This document shows, piece after piece, positions 26,009 to 33,328 of a stretch of 64,000 bases of DNA. The translations under genes and the position numbers were made by a program. The notes under the pieces are model-generated. The model did not search any database and was not told where the DNA came from. It saw nothing but the letters and a program-made list of their open reading frames with translations. Every line of letters starts with the position of its first letter. Within the stretch, counting starts at the first letter, position 1. The DNA is from Xylophilus sp. GW821-FHT01B05 (GTDB taxonomy: Bacteria; Pseudomonadota; Gammaproteobacteria; Burkholderiales; Burkholderiaceae_C): the NCBI GenBank assembly GCA_038961845.1, contig CP152408.1:1488001-1552000 (forward strand). The letters are read 5' to 3'.

Positions 26009-26689
26009 TCAGGCCTGCCTTGCCGGTGCGCCGGCGTTCAGGTGGCGGTAGACCACGCGGCCACCCCAGACGATCAGCGCCGACAGCAGCAGATAGCACA
26101 GCGCCACGCTCACATAGACCTCCAGCGGGCGAAAGTTGCCAGCCACTATCTGCCGGCCAGTGCGCGCCAGATCGGTCACCGCAATGACCGAGACAATGGC
26201 CGAGCCCTTCAGCACGTCGATCGCCTCGGATACCACTGCGGGCCAGACGGTGCGCGCGATCTGCGGCAACTGGATATGGCGAAACACCTGCCGCCCGCTG
26301 AGCCCGTAGACACGCGCCGCCTCCAACTGGCCCGGCGGGATGGCGGCCAGGCCGGCGCGCAGGATCTCGCACTGGAAGGCCGCCGAGTTCAGCCCCAGTG
26401 CCAGCAGCGCGGCCAGCGCCGGTGGCAGATCCAACCCCGCCGCGCCGGGCAGATAGAACAGCATCAGCAACTGCACCAGCAGCGGCGTGCCGCGGAAGAA
26501 GCTCACATACAAAGCGACCGCGCCACGCAGCACACCCACGCGGCCCCCGGGCTGGCTCAGGCCCAGCAGCAGCGCGCCGCCGACAAAGCCCAGCACGATG
26601 GCCAGGGCCGACATCCATAGCGTGGTCAGCATGCCCTGACCCAGTACCGGGGCGTAGCCGGCCAGGCGGCTCAGCAGCGAGGTGTCCAT
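26009..26689 (-). CDS. Amino acid ABC transporter permease, first subunit
   Basis: A 226-residue permease of the same family: VSFFRGTPLLVQLLMLFY near residue 62 and the EAA loop AIPPGQLEAARVYGLSGRQV near residue 115, with five or so transmembrane segments. It follows the binding protein gene by 38 bases and precedes the second permease by two, so channel subunits are made together. Confidence 0.9.
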   Translation of the reverse strand: MDTSLLSRLAGYAPVLGQGMLTTLWMSALAIVLGFVGGALLLGLSQPGGRVGVLRGAVALYVSFFRGTPLLVQLLMLFYLPGAAGLDLPPALAALLALGLNSAAFQCEILRAGLAAIPPGQLEAARVYGLSGRQVFRHIQLPQIARTVWPAVVSEAIDVLKGSAIVSVIAVTDLARTGRQIVAGNFRPLEVYVSVALCYLLLSALIVWGGRVVYRHLNAGAPARQA

Positions 26690-26727
26690 ATCAGCGTCGA
26701 AAACCTTGGATGTGGCGGCGCATCAAC

Positions 26728-27579
26728 TCACATCTGCGGCACGGGCACCGCGTCGGTCGGCGTATCCATGGTGAAGCCGAACCACTTCAGTTGCAGCTCT
26801 TTCAGCTTGCCGCTCTTGGCCGCCTTGGCGATGCCGTCGCTGAAGAACTGGACCAGTGAGGCGCTGTCGGCATCCTTGCGGCCGGCCCAGCCAAAGTAGG
26901 TCTTGGGGCCGATGGGCTGCGGCAGGATGGCGTAGATGTCGCCGCGCGTCTTGGCCAGGGTTGCCAGGTTGGACAGACTCTGCGCCACCGCATCGAGGCG
27001 GCCGGCGGCCAGGTCGGCATAGGCCTCGTCAAAGCTGACGTACTCGCGGATTGCCTTCACGCCAGGCTTGCCTGCGGCCTTGAGCTGGGCGTCGTAGGCC
27101 TGCAGCGCCTTCAACTGCGCCGAGCCGGTTTGCGAGCCCACCACCTTGCCGCCCATGTCCTCGGGCTTTGTGAAGGCGCTATCGGCCTTGCGCTTGACCA
27201 GCGCCACCGTGGCCTCGGCGATCGGCAGCGTGAAGGCAAACTTGTCGGCACGCTCCTTGGTCATGGTGACCGAGGTCACCACAAAATCGAAGCGCTTGGC
27301 GGCCAGGCCAGGCAGGATGCCCTGGAACGGCAGATCCAACTGCTTGAGCTTGACGCCCGGCAGATCCGCCAACACCAGGGCCAGCAGGTCAGAGCCGTAG
27401 CCCACGATCTTGCCGTCTTGCACAAACTCGAAGGGCGCAAACTGCGCCTCGGTGGCAACAGCGATTTCCTGCTTGGCCCGGATGTCGGCGAGCAGGTCCG
27501 CATGGGCGGCGGCAGCAAGGCCAAGACTGCCGGCCAAGGCCAGTGTCAGGCGGGCAAAGAGGCGAGAGGCACGGATCAT
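26728..27579 (-). CDS. Amino acid ABC transporter substrate-binding protein
   Basis: A 283-residue periplasmic binding protein of the SBP_bac_3 family with a signal peptide (about residues 1-27, ending AAAHA). FAPFEFVQDGKIVGYGSDL is the family's N-terminal ligand lobe, and ITVTMTKERADKFAFTLPI-type residues form the second (here VVTSVTMTKERADKFAFTLP). KVVGSQTGSAQLKAL and YADLAAGRLDAVAQ follow. AGGAG sits just before the ATG at 27579; the upstream frame to 27618 lacks such a site. First gene of the operon. Confidence 0.92.
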   Translation of the reverse strand: MIRASRLFARLTLALAGSLGLAAAAHADLLADIRAKQEIAVATEAQFAPFEFVQDGKIVGYGSDLLALVLADLPGVKLKQLDLPFQGILPGLAAKRFDFVVTSVTMTKERADKFAFTLPIAEATVALVKRKADSAFTKPEDMGGKVVGSQTGSAQLKALQAYDAQLKAAGKPGVKAIREYVSFDEAYADLAAGRLDAVAQSLSNLATLAKTRGDIYAILPQPIGPKTYFGWAGRKDADSASLVQFFSDGIAKAAKSGKLKELQLKWFGFTMDTPTDAVPVPQM

Positions 27580-27618
27580 GGGGGCTCCTGGCAGGGGTGC
27601 GGTTGATGGCGGATTCAT

Positions 27619-27637
27619 GTAACTATTTTCAAGTTAC
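27619..27637. promoter_or_regulatory. Candidate operator (GTAACT-N7-AGTTAC) before the ABC/amidohydrolase operon
   Basis: A perfect 6-base inverted repeat 40 bases upstream of the binding protein ATG. It could bind the XRE-cupin regulator at the end of the operon. The rest of 27580-27905 holds a GC-rich stretch without a gene and dispersed repeat B copy 4. Confidence 0.45.
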
Positions 27638-27828
27638 TTGAATTTTGATCCAGCAAAATGCGTGCCTGCGCAGGCCGTGTGTGAACCCGCCCCTGGTGCA
27701 CGGAAAGGGCGCAAAAGCGCAGCCGGGCAGCCTCAGCAGCCCATCAATGCCGTGTCGATTTGGTGCTGCACCGCCGGATTGGTGCATGGCGGCAACCCAG
27801 GCCTGCTGCGCGCCAGGCTGGGAAATAT

Positions 27829-27897
27829 TGGTGAAATATGCCTCTAGCCCTTTACCTGCCTGGGCTTATAGCTATATTTTTGGTAGTTATGCCTGGT
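27829..27897 (+). repeat. Dispersed repeat B, copy 4
   Basis: GGTGAAATATGCCTCTAGCC begins the copy, followed by a GGGCTTATAGCTATATTTTT core and GGTAG. It lies in the 3' flank of the MFS gene, ending eight bases from its stop codon. Confidence 0.8.
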
Positions 27898-27905
27898 TTG
27901 GCTGA

Positions 27906-29138
27906 CTAATCTCTGGCCATGGCCCGGCCGATTTCCGGCCAGCTGCGGTGCAGCAGCAGCCAGGCCAGCAGGCCGACCGACATCATCAGCAGCGAGGCGG
28001 CGGCCAGCGCTGCGGTGGAGTGCATCACCAGCGGCGCTATCACGCCCGCCACGATGCCGTTGGCCAGCGAGCCAATGAAGGCCTGCAGCGACGAGGCCAT
28101 GCCGCGGCGCTCCGGGTACAGGTCCAGCACCAGCAGGGTCACCACCGGCACCATCAGCGCCCAGCCAAAGGCAAACACCGCGATCGGCAGCAGCGCCCAG
28201 GCCGGATGTGCCGTAAACAGCAGGTTGGCCACCAGGTTGGCGACCGAGGTCAGCAGCATGATCACAAAGCCATGGCGGATCTGCCGCTTGGGCGCGATGC
28301 GCCCGGCCAGCCGCCCGCTGGCCCAGGCGCCGCCCATGATGCCGCTGATGGTCAGCAGGAAGAACCAGAAGAACTGCGTGGGGGCCAACTGCAGGTGGTC
28401 ACCCAGAAAGGCCGGCGCCGCCAGCACGTAAAGAAACATGCCGTTGAAGGGCACGCCGCTGGCCAGCGCCAGCAGCAAGAAGCGCGGGCTTGAGCCCAAC
28501 TGCCAGTAGCCACGCATCAGGTGCCGCACATTGAAGGGCTGGCGCTGGGTGATGTGCAGGGTCTCGGGCAGCAGCTTGAAGTTGGCGGTCCACAGCAGTA
28601 CGCCAACGCCGGTCAAAAACCAGAACACGCTGTGCCAGCCCAGGTGCACAAACAGCCAGCCGCCGATGATGGGCGCGACGGCCGGCGCCACGCCGAAATA
28701 GATGGTGACCTGGCTCATCACCTTCTGCGCCTGCGCTGGCGGGAACATGTCGCGGATCACCGCGCGCGACACCACGATGCCGGCGCCGGTAGACAAGCCT
28801 TGCAGCGCGCGGAACAGCACCAGTTGCTCGACCGTCTGCGACAGCGCGCAACCGGCCGAGGCGATGGTGAACATCGCAAGGCCCACCAGCACCACCGGCC
28901 GCCGCCCGAAGCTGTCGGCCAGCGCGCCGTGGAACAGGTTCATGAAGGCAAAGCCGAACAGGTAGGCCGACAGCGTCTGCTGCATTTCCACCGGCGAGGC
29001 GCCCAGCGCCTGGGCGATGCCGGAGAAGGCCGGGATGTAGGTGTCGATGGAGAACGGCCCGAGCATGCCAAGCACCGCCAGCAGGGCGGCAAGCGCCCAT
29101 TGCGGGGCCTTCCAGATCTTGTGTGCGTCGGGATTCAT
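27906..29138 (-). CDS. MFS transporter, Bcr/CflA family drug efflux
   Basis: A 410-residue 12-helix transporter. GPFSIDTYIPAFSGIAQALG near residue 27, GALADSFGRRPVVLVGL (motif A) and RALQGLSTGAGIVVSRAVIR (motif C-like, typical of Bcr/CflA) define the family, which exports bicyclomycin, chloramphenicol, sulfonamides or small peptides. No Shine-Dalgarno is obvious. It diverges from the ALDH7-type gene with 235 bases between, and may not be functionally linked to it. Confidence 0.9.
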   Translation of the reverse strand: MNPDAHKIWKAPQWALAALLAVLGMLGPFSIDTYIPAFSGIAQALGASPVEMQQTLSAYLFGFAFMNLFHGALADSFGRRPVVLVGLAMFTIASAGCALSQTVEQLVLFRALQGLSTGAGIVVSRAVIRDMFPPAQAQKVMSQVTIYFGVAPAVAPIIGGWLFVHLGWHSVFWFLTGVGVLLWTANFKLLPETLHITQRQPFNVRHLMRGYWQLGSSPRFLLLALASGVPFNGMFLYVLAAPAFLGDHLQLAPTQFFWFFLLTISGIMGGAWASGRLAGRIAPKRQIRHGFVIMLLTSVANLVANLLFTAHPAWALLPIAVFAFGWALMVPVVTLLVLDLYPERRGMASSLQAFIGSLANGIVAGVIAPLVMHSTAALAAASLLMMSVGLLAWLLLHRSWPEIGRAMARD

Positions 29139-29305
29139 GCGGTCAATAGCCCAGGAAAAACAAAAAGGCCCCGATCTTGCCGCTATTCCGGCAAATCCAG
29201 CGGAAACGAATCGACCCGCGCCGAAATACCGCGCAGCAGGAGCAACCGGCCGCTGCAGGCGTCTGCTTGCAATTTTGGGGCTTCCTTCCCCAAATATGAT
29301 ATTTT

Positions 29306-29321
29306 GTTTACTATAGGAAAC
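29306..29321. promoter_or_regulatory. Candidate operator upstream of the ALDH7-type gene (GTTTACTATAGGAAAC)
   Basis: A 16-base imperfect dyad (GTTT...AAAC) 52 bases before the dehydrogenase ATG. A very similar 16-mer lies at 30910-30925 before the XRE regulator gene, so both may be bound by that regulator. Confidence 0.45.
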
Positions 29322-29373
29322 TTAAAGCCGCTGGCTGTCTAGCGGCGATTCCCATCGCACTCACTGCACGCCC

Positions 29374-30888
29374 ATGACCTCTACCTCTGATCTGACCTCT
29401 CAGCTCCTGGCCCATCTGGGCGTCTCCCGCGCGGCCTCGCACGAAGGTAGCCTGCGCGTGCGCAGCCCCATAGACGGCACCCAGATCGGGCTCGTGCAGA
29501 CGGCGGACCCGCAACAGGTGGCCGCCACCATCGAAGCTGCGCATCGCGCCTATGAAGCCTGGCGCGTCGTGCCCGCGCCGCGCCGGGGTGAGCTGATTCG
29601 CCTGCTGGGCGAAGAACTGCGTGCCGAGAAAGACGCGCTGGGCAAACTCGTATCGCTGGAGGCCGGCAAGATCCTGACCGAAGGCCTGGGCGAGGTGCAG
29701 GAGATGATCGACATCTGCGACTTCGCAGTCGGCCTGTCGCGCCAGCTCTACGGCCTGACCATCGCGTCGGAGCGGCCCGGCCACCGGATGATGGAAACCT
29801 GGCACCCGCTGGGCGTGGTGGGCGTGATCACGGCCTTCAACTTCCCCTGCGCGGTGTGGGCCTGGAACAGCGCCTTGGCCATCGTCTGCGGCGATGCCGT
29901 GGTCTGGAAGCCTTCCGAGAAAACGCCGCTCACGGCGCTGGCCTGCGACGCCATCTTCACGCGCGCGCTGCAGCGCTTTGGCACGGCCCCCGCCGGCCTG
30001 CACGCCGTGGTGCAGGGCGGGCGCGAAGTGGGCGAGGCACTGGTGGATCATCCGAAGGTGGCCCTGCTATCCGCGACCGGCAGCACGCGCATGGGCCGTG
30101 ATGTAGGCCCCCGTGTCGCTCGCCGCTTTGGCCGTTCGCTGCTGGAGCTGGGCGGCAACAACGCCGTGATCGTGGCGCCGTCGGCCGACCTGGACCTGGC
30201 GGTGCGCGGCATCCTGTTTGCGGCGGCCGGCACCGCCGGCCAGCGCTGCACGACGACGCGGCGCCTCATCGTGCACACCAGCGTGCGCGACACGCTGCTG
30301 GCACGGCTGAAGAAAGCCTACGCCGCCTTGCCAGTCGGCAACCCGCTGGAGACGGGCACGCTGGTGGGGCCGCTGATCGATGCGCAGGGCTTCGATGGCA
30401 TGCAGTCGGCGCTGAAGTCGGCCGCGGCCGAAGGCGGCCAGGTGTTTGGTGGTGAGCGCCTGCTGGCCGCCGAGTTTCCCGATGCCTATTACGTCAGGCC
30501 CGCCATCGTCGAGATGCCGGCGCAGACCGCCACCGTGTGCCACGAAACCTTCGCGCCCATCCTCTACGTGCTCAGCTACGAGGATTTCAACGAGGCGTTG
30601 TCGCTGCAGAACGCCGTGCCCCAGGGGCTCTCTTCGGCCATCTTCAGCAACCACCTGCGCGAGACGGAAACCTTCCTGTCGGCGCTGGGCTCCGACTGCG
30701 GCATTGCCAACGTCAACATTGGGACTTCCGGCGCTGAAATCGGCGGGGCCTTTGGCGGCGAGAAGGAGACCGGCGGTGGCCGTGAGTCGGGCTCTGATTC
30801 ATGGCGCGCCTACATGCGCCGTGCCACCAACACGGTGAACTTCTCGCACGAGCTGCCCCTGGCCCAAGGCGTGAAGTTCGACGTTTGA
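29374..30888 (+). CDS. Aldehyde dehydrogenase, ALDH7 family (piperideine-6-carboxylate / aminoadipate semialdehyde dehydrogenase type)
   Basis: A 504-residue dehydrogenase of the antiquitin/AmaB group. Catalytic residues are all present: N156 in TAFNFP, E258 in LLELGGNN, and C292 in AGQRCTTTRR. The C-terminal GGAFGGEKETGGGRESGSDS stretch is the ALDH7 signature. Such enzymes oxidise aminoadipate semialdehyde (L-lysine or pipecolate breakdown) with NAD. No other lysine catabolic gene is adjacent. The XRE regulator downstream and the shared upstream 16-mer suggest local control. Confidence 0.92.
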   Translation: MTSTSDLTSQLLAHLGVSRAASHEGSLRVRSPIDGTQIGLVQTADPQQVAATIEAAHRAYEAWRVVPAPRRGELIRLLGEELRAEKDALGKLVSLEAGKILTEGLGEVQEMIDICDFAVGLSRQLYGLTIASERPGHRMMETWHPLGVVGVITAFNFPCAVWAWNSALAIVCGDAVVWKPSEKTPLTALACDAIFTRALQRFGTAPAGLHAVVQGGREVGEALVDHPKVALLSATGSTRMGRDVGPRVARRFGRSLLELGGNNAVIVAPSADLDLAVRGILFAAAGTAGQRCTTTRRLIVHTSVRDTLLARLKKAYAALPVGNPLETGTLVGPLIDAQGFDGMQSALKSAAAEGGQVFGGERLLAAEFPDAYYVRPAIVEMPAQTATVCHETFAPILYVLSYEDFNEALSLQNAVPQGLSSAIFSNHLRETETFLSALGSDCGIANVNIGTSGAEIGGAFGGEKETGGGRESGSDSWRAYMRRATNTVNFSHELPLAQGVKFDV

Positions 30889-30909
30889 GGGAATGCGTGG
30901 CAGGTAATT

Positions 30910-30925
30910 GTTTCTGATGGGAAAT
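30910..30925. promoter_or_regulatory. Candidate operator upstream of the XRE regulator (GTTTCTGATGGGAAAT)
   Basis: Aligns base for base with the 16-mer at 29306-29321 (GTTTACTATAGGAAAC), about 88 bases before the XRE start. This would fit autoregulation. Confidence 0.4.
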
Positions 30926-31012
30926 AAGATCCCTGCCTGCTTGTTAAATTTCGCTTGAGGATAATGGCGTTCTCCAAAGATTCACTCCAGCGCCTCAGGC
31001 GCCCATAAGCCC

Positions 31013-31633
31013 ATGAGCGCGGTTCCCGCAAGACTATCCAGCGAAGTGGCTCTGGGCCTGCGCATCCGTGCGATACGAACAGAAAAGGGCTGGACGCTGG
31101 AGCAGACCGGGCAGGCATCGGGCCTGGCGCGCTCGACGCTTTCCAAGATAGAGAACGGCCAGATGTCGCCGACCTATGACGCCTTGATCAAGCTGGCGTC
31201 GGGTCTGCAGATCGATTTGGGCGAGCTGTTTTCCTCCGCGCAGAAGCAGGTCGGCGCAGGCCGCCGCAGCATCAGCCGCGAAGGCTCGGGCACGCCGCAC
31301 GCCACGCCCTACTACCAGCACGTGCTGCTGTGCAATGACCTGTCCAACAAGGACATGGTGCCCTTCCGGACCCGGGTCGTGGCGCGCGCCTACGAGGATT
31401 TCGACGACTGGAGCCGGCACGTGGGCGAGGAGTTTGTCTACGTGCTGTCCGGCATGGTGCGGCTCTTCACCGAGTTCTACGAGCCGGCGGACCTGGGCCC
31501 TGGGGACAGCTGGTACATCGACAGCCGGATGGGGCACCGCGTCATCAGCCTGAGCGAGGCCGATGCGGAAGTCCTCTGGCTGAGCACGACGCACCCCAAG
31601 ACGACCGCCAACATTCCTTCCGGAGTCTTGTGA
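31013..31633 (+). CDS. XRE-family transcriptional regulator with C-terminal cupin
   Basis: A 206-residue regulator with an HTH_3 domain at about residues 15-70 (LRIRAIRTEKGWTLEQTGQA, ARSTLSKIENGQMSPTYDAL) and a cupin at about 135-195 (VGEEFVYVLSGMVRLFTEFY, LGPGDSWYIDSRMGH). It follows the ALDH7-type gene on the same strand with a 124-base gap that contains a candidate operator. Likely a local regulator of lysine or pipecolate catabolism, by context only. Confidence 0.9.
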   Translation: MSAVPARLSSEVALGLRIRAIRTEKGWTLEQTGQASGLARSTLSKIENGQMSPTYDALIKLASGLQIDLGELFSSAQKQVGAGRRSISREGSGTPHATPYYQHVLLCNDLSNKDMVPFRTRVVARAYEDFDDWSRHVGEEFVYVLSGMVRLFTEFYEPADLGPGDSWYIDSRMGHRVISLSEADAEVLWLSTTHPKTTANIPSGVL

Positions 31634-31658
31634 TGCGCTGATGCGGCCAGAAGCAAGA

Positions 31659-31690
31659 ATGCCGGTGCTGTCTTGCGACAGCACCGGCAT
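31659..31690. terminator. Perfect 14-bp hairpin between the XRE gene and tRNA-Lys
   Basis: ATGCCGGTGCTGTC and its exact complement flank a four-base loop (31673-31676). It lies between two converging transcripts. The minus side runs into a weak T-rich stretch (TTCTTGCTTCT), so it best suits termination of the tRNA transcript. Confidence 0.6.
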
Positions 31691-31710
31691 CAAGCCCCTT
31701 GCGGGATTAG

Positions 31711-31786
31711 TGGTGGGCCCTGAGTGACTCGAACACTCGACCTACGGATTAAGAGTCCGCTGCTCTACCAACTGAGCTAAGAGCCC
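31711..31786 (-). tRNA. tRNA-Lys (anticodon CUU)
   Basis: The minus strand folds into a full cloverleaf. The acceptor stem is GGGCTCT with AGGGCCC, the D arm contains AGCTCAGTTGGTAGAGC, the anticodon stem GCGGA/TCCGT holds the loop CTCTTAA (anticodon CTT), and the T arm has GTTCGAGTC. The 3' CCA is encoded. It lies downstream of guaC on the same strand. Confidence 0.96.
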
Positions 31787-31903
31787 ACTTAAAACTTCAA
31801 AATCTGCGCTGTTTGCTGAGGATTTTTCCTAAGCATCCAGCTGATTTGCTTCCCAACAAAAGCTTGTTGTTGCCAAGCGGCGGGCAGAAGAAGCAAGCCT
31901 CAG

Positions 31904-31933
31904 ATTATGCACTATTTTTTGCAGCGATCGCAA
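31904..31933 (-). promoter_or_regulatory. Possible promoter for tRNA-Lys
   Basis: On the minus strand TTGCGA (31933-31928), an 18-base spacer and CATAAT (31909-31904). It implies a leader of about 110 bases before the tRNA. The rest of 31787-31968 shows nothing else. Confidence 0.35.
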
Positions 31934-31968
31934 GCAGGGCTTGCAACTTCGCCTGCGGCTCGTGTTTT

Positions 31969-32946
31969 CTACATCAGCAGGTGTTCGCCCGCGTTGTCGC
32001 CGCCCAGGATCACGTAGTTGACCTTGCGGATGTCCATCAGCTTCTTGCCGCCGGCGTAGCTGATGGAGCTCTGCACGTCCTGCTCCATCTCTACCAGCGT
32101 GTCGGCCAGGCGGCCCTTGACCGGCTCCAGGATGCGCTTGCCTTCCACGTGCTTGTACTCGCCCTTGTTGAAGTCGCTGGCGCTGCCGTAGTACTCCTTG
32201 AACAGCTGGCCATCCACTTCCACCGTCTGGCCGGGCGACTCTTCATGGCCGGCCAGCATGCTGCCGATCATGACCATGGTGGCGCCAAAGCGAATGCTCT
32301 TGGCGATGTCGCCGTGCTCGCGGATGCCGCCGTCGGCAATGATCGGTTTGGTGGCCACGCGCGCGCACCACTTGAGCGCCGACAGCTGCCAGCCGCCGGT
32401 GCCAAAGCCGGTCTTGAGCTTGGTAATGCAGACCTTGCCTGGGCCGATGCCGACCTTGGTCGCGTCCGCGCCCCAGTTCTCCAGGTCGATGATGGCCTCG
32501 GGCGTGCCGACGTTGCCGGCGATCACGAAGGAGGCGGGCAGCTTCTCCTTCAGGTAGGCGATCATGTTCTTCACCGTGTCGGCATGGCCGTGCGCGATGT
32601 CGATGGTGATGTACTCGGGCACCAGGCCCTCGGCCACCAGGCGGTCTACCGTGTCGTAGTCGGCCTTCTTCACGCCGACCGAGATCGACGCGAAGGCGTT
32701 CTGCGCATGCATGTCGCGCACGAACTGCACGTTGTCCAGGTCAAAGCGGTGCATCACGTAGAAGTAGCCGTTCTGCGCCATGCGCAGGCAGATCGACGCG
32801 TCCACCACCGTCTTCATGTTGGCCGGCACCACCGGGATGCGGAAGCTGCGGCCGCCCAGCTCAACGCTGGCGTCGCATTCCGAGCGGCTCTCCACGCGGC
32901 ACTTGCGCGGCAGCAGCAGGACGTTGTCGTAGTCGAAGATTTCCAT
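31969..32946 (-). CDS. guaC: GMP reductase
   Basis: A 325-residue enzyme of the IMPDH/GMPR family without CBS domains, converting GMP to IMP with NADPH. The catalytic cysteine lies in [20 protein letters not shown], and [20 protein letters not shown] starts the barrel. [18 protein letters not shown] and [20 protein letters not shown] are the phosphate loops. I start at ATG 32946, with AGGAG 12 bases upstream; the longer frame to 32976 adds ten atypical residues. A leader with an intrinsic terminator lies upstream, so expression may be controlled by attenuation. Confidence 0.93.
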   Translation of the reverse strand: MEIFDYDNVLLLPRKCRVESRSECDASVELGGRSFRIPVVPANMKTVVDASICLRMAQNGYFYVMHRFDLDNVQFVRDMHAQNAFASISVGVKKADYDTVDRLVAEGLVPEYITIDIAHGHADTVKNMIAYLKEKLPASFVIAGNVGTPEAIIDLENWGADATKVGIGPGKVCITKLKTGFGTGGWQLSALKWCARVATKPIIADGGIREHGDIAKSIRFGATMVMIGSMLAGHEESPGQTVEVDGQLFKEYYGSASDFNKGEYKHVEGKRILEPVKGRLADTLVEMEQDVQSSISYAGGKKLMDIRKVNYVILGGDNAGEHLLM

Positions 32947-33077
32947 TGAGATTCCAAGCTCCTGAGAAAGGATCACCGGCGGAGGAATTCCGCACGGCGT
33001 GGGCGCTTGGCTTGGACCGGCTCGATGTGGGCGGCACCGTGGTGGGCGCTGCCATTGCCTGCGTTTGCACAGGCCAC

Positions 33078-33111
33078 AAAAAAACCGGGCGTCAAGAAAC
33101 TTGGGCCCGGT
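33078..33111 (-). terminator. Intrinsic terminator inside the guaC leader
   Basis: On the minus strand ACCGGGC pairs with GCCCGGT across a 14-base loop and runs into seven T. It lies 131 bases upstream of the guaC ATG with no gene before it on that strand, so it would end a short RNA or act as an attenuator. Confidence 0.7.
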
Positions 33112-33169
33112 GATTGATTGTAGGGAAGCACCTGCAGCCGCGCTTGGGGATTCCCGTATAGACCTTATA
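33112..33169 (-). promoter_or_regulatory. Candidate structured leader or small RNA upstream of guaC
   Basis: On the minus strand a -10-like TATAAG (33169-33164) precedes a segment that can pair GGGAA with TTCCC, with AAGC/GCTT inside, then the terminator at 33111-33078. I see no match to the purine riboswitch core. The rest of the 382-base gap 32947-33328 contains only a weak GCCTG/CAGGC hairpin (33057-33074) and repeat B copy 5. Confidence 0.35.
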
Positions 33170-33225
33170 AGTCCTGGTCATCCATTCAACTGTGGCCATG
33201 ATTGGGTGGGGATGAAAATGCTTGC

Positions 33226-33273
33226 ATCCCTTATTTATCAATGGCAATTAGCTATGTATTTGGTAGCAAAATG
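33226..33273 (+). repeat. Dispersed repeat B, copy 5 (partial)
   Basis: CAATTAGCTATGTATTTGGT followed by AGCAAAATGAC matches the 3' half of the repeat, closest to copy 9 at the zip gene. It lies about 55 bases before the next gene. Confidence 0.6.
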
Positions 33274-33328
33274 ACGGCGGCAGGCGTCTGCTACGCTGGT
33301 TGCATCAACGAGGGGAGGGGAAGCACCA

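Noticed and set aside
24553-27579. Lysine/arginine or opine specificity for the amino acid importer
   Set aside because: The binding protein family covers many polar amino acids, and no residue pattern that I can read fixes the ligand.
33112-33169. A classical purine riboswitch before guaC
   Set aside because: I could not find the conserved three-way junction sequence; the segment is also too short. Kept only as an uncharacterised leader.
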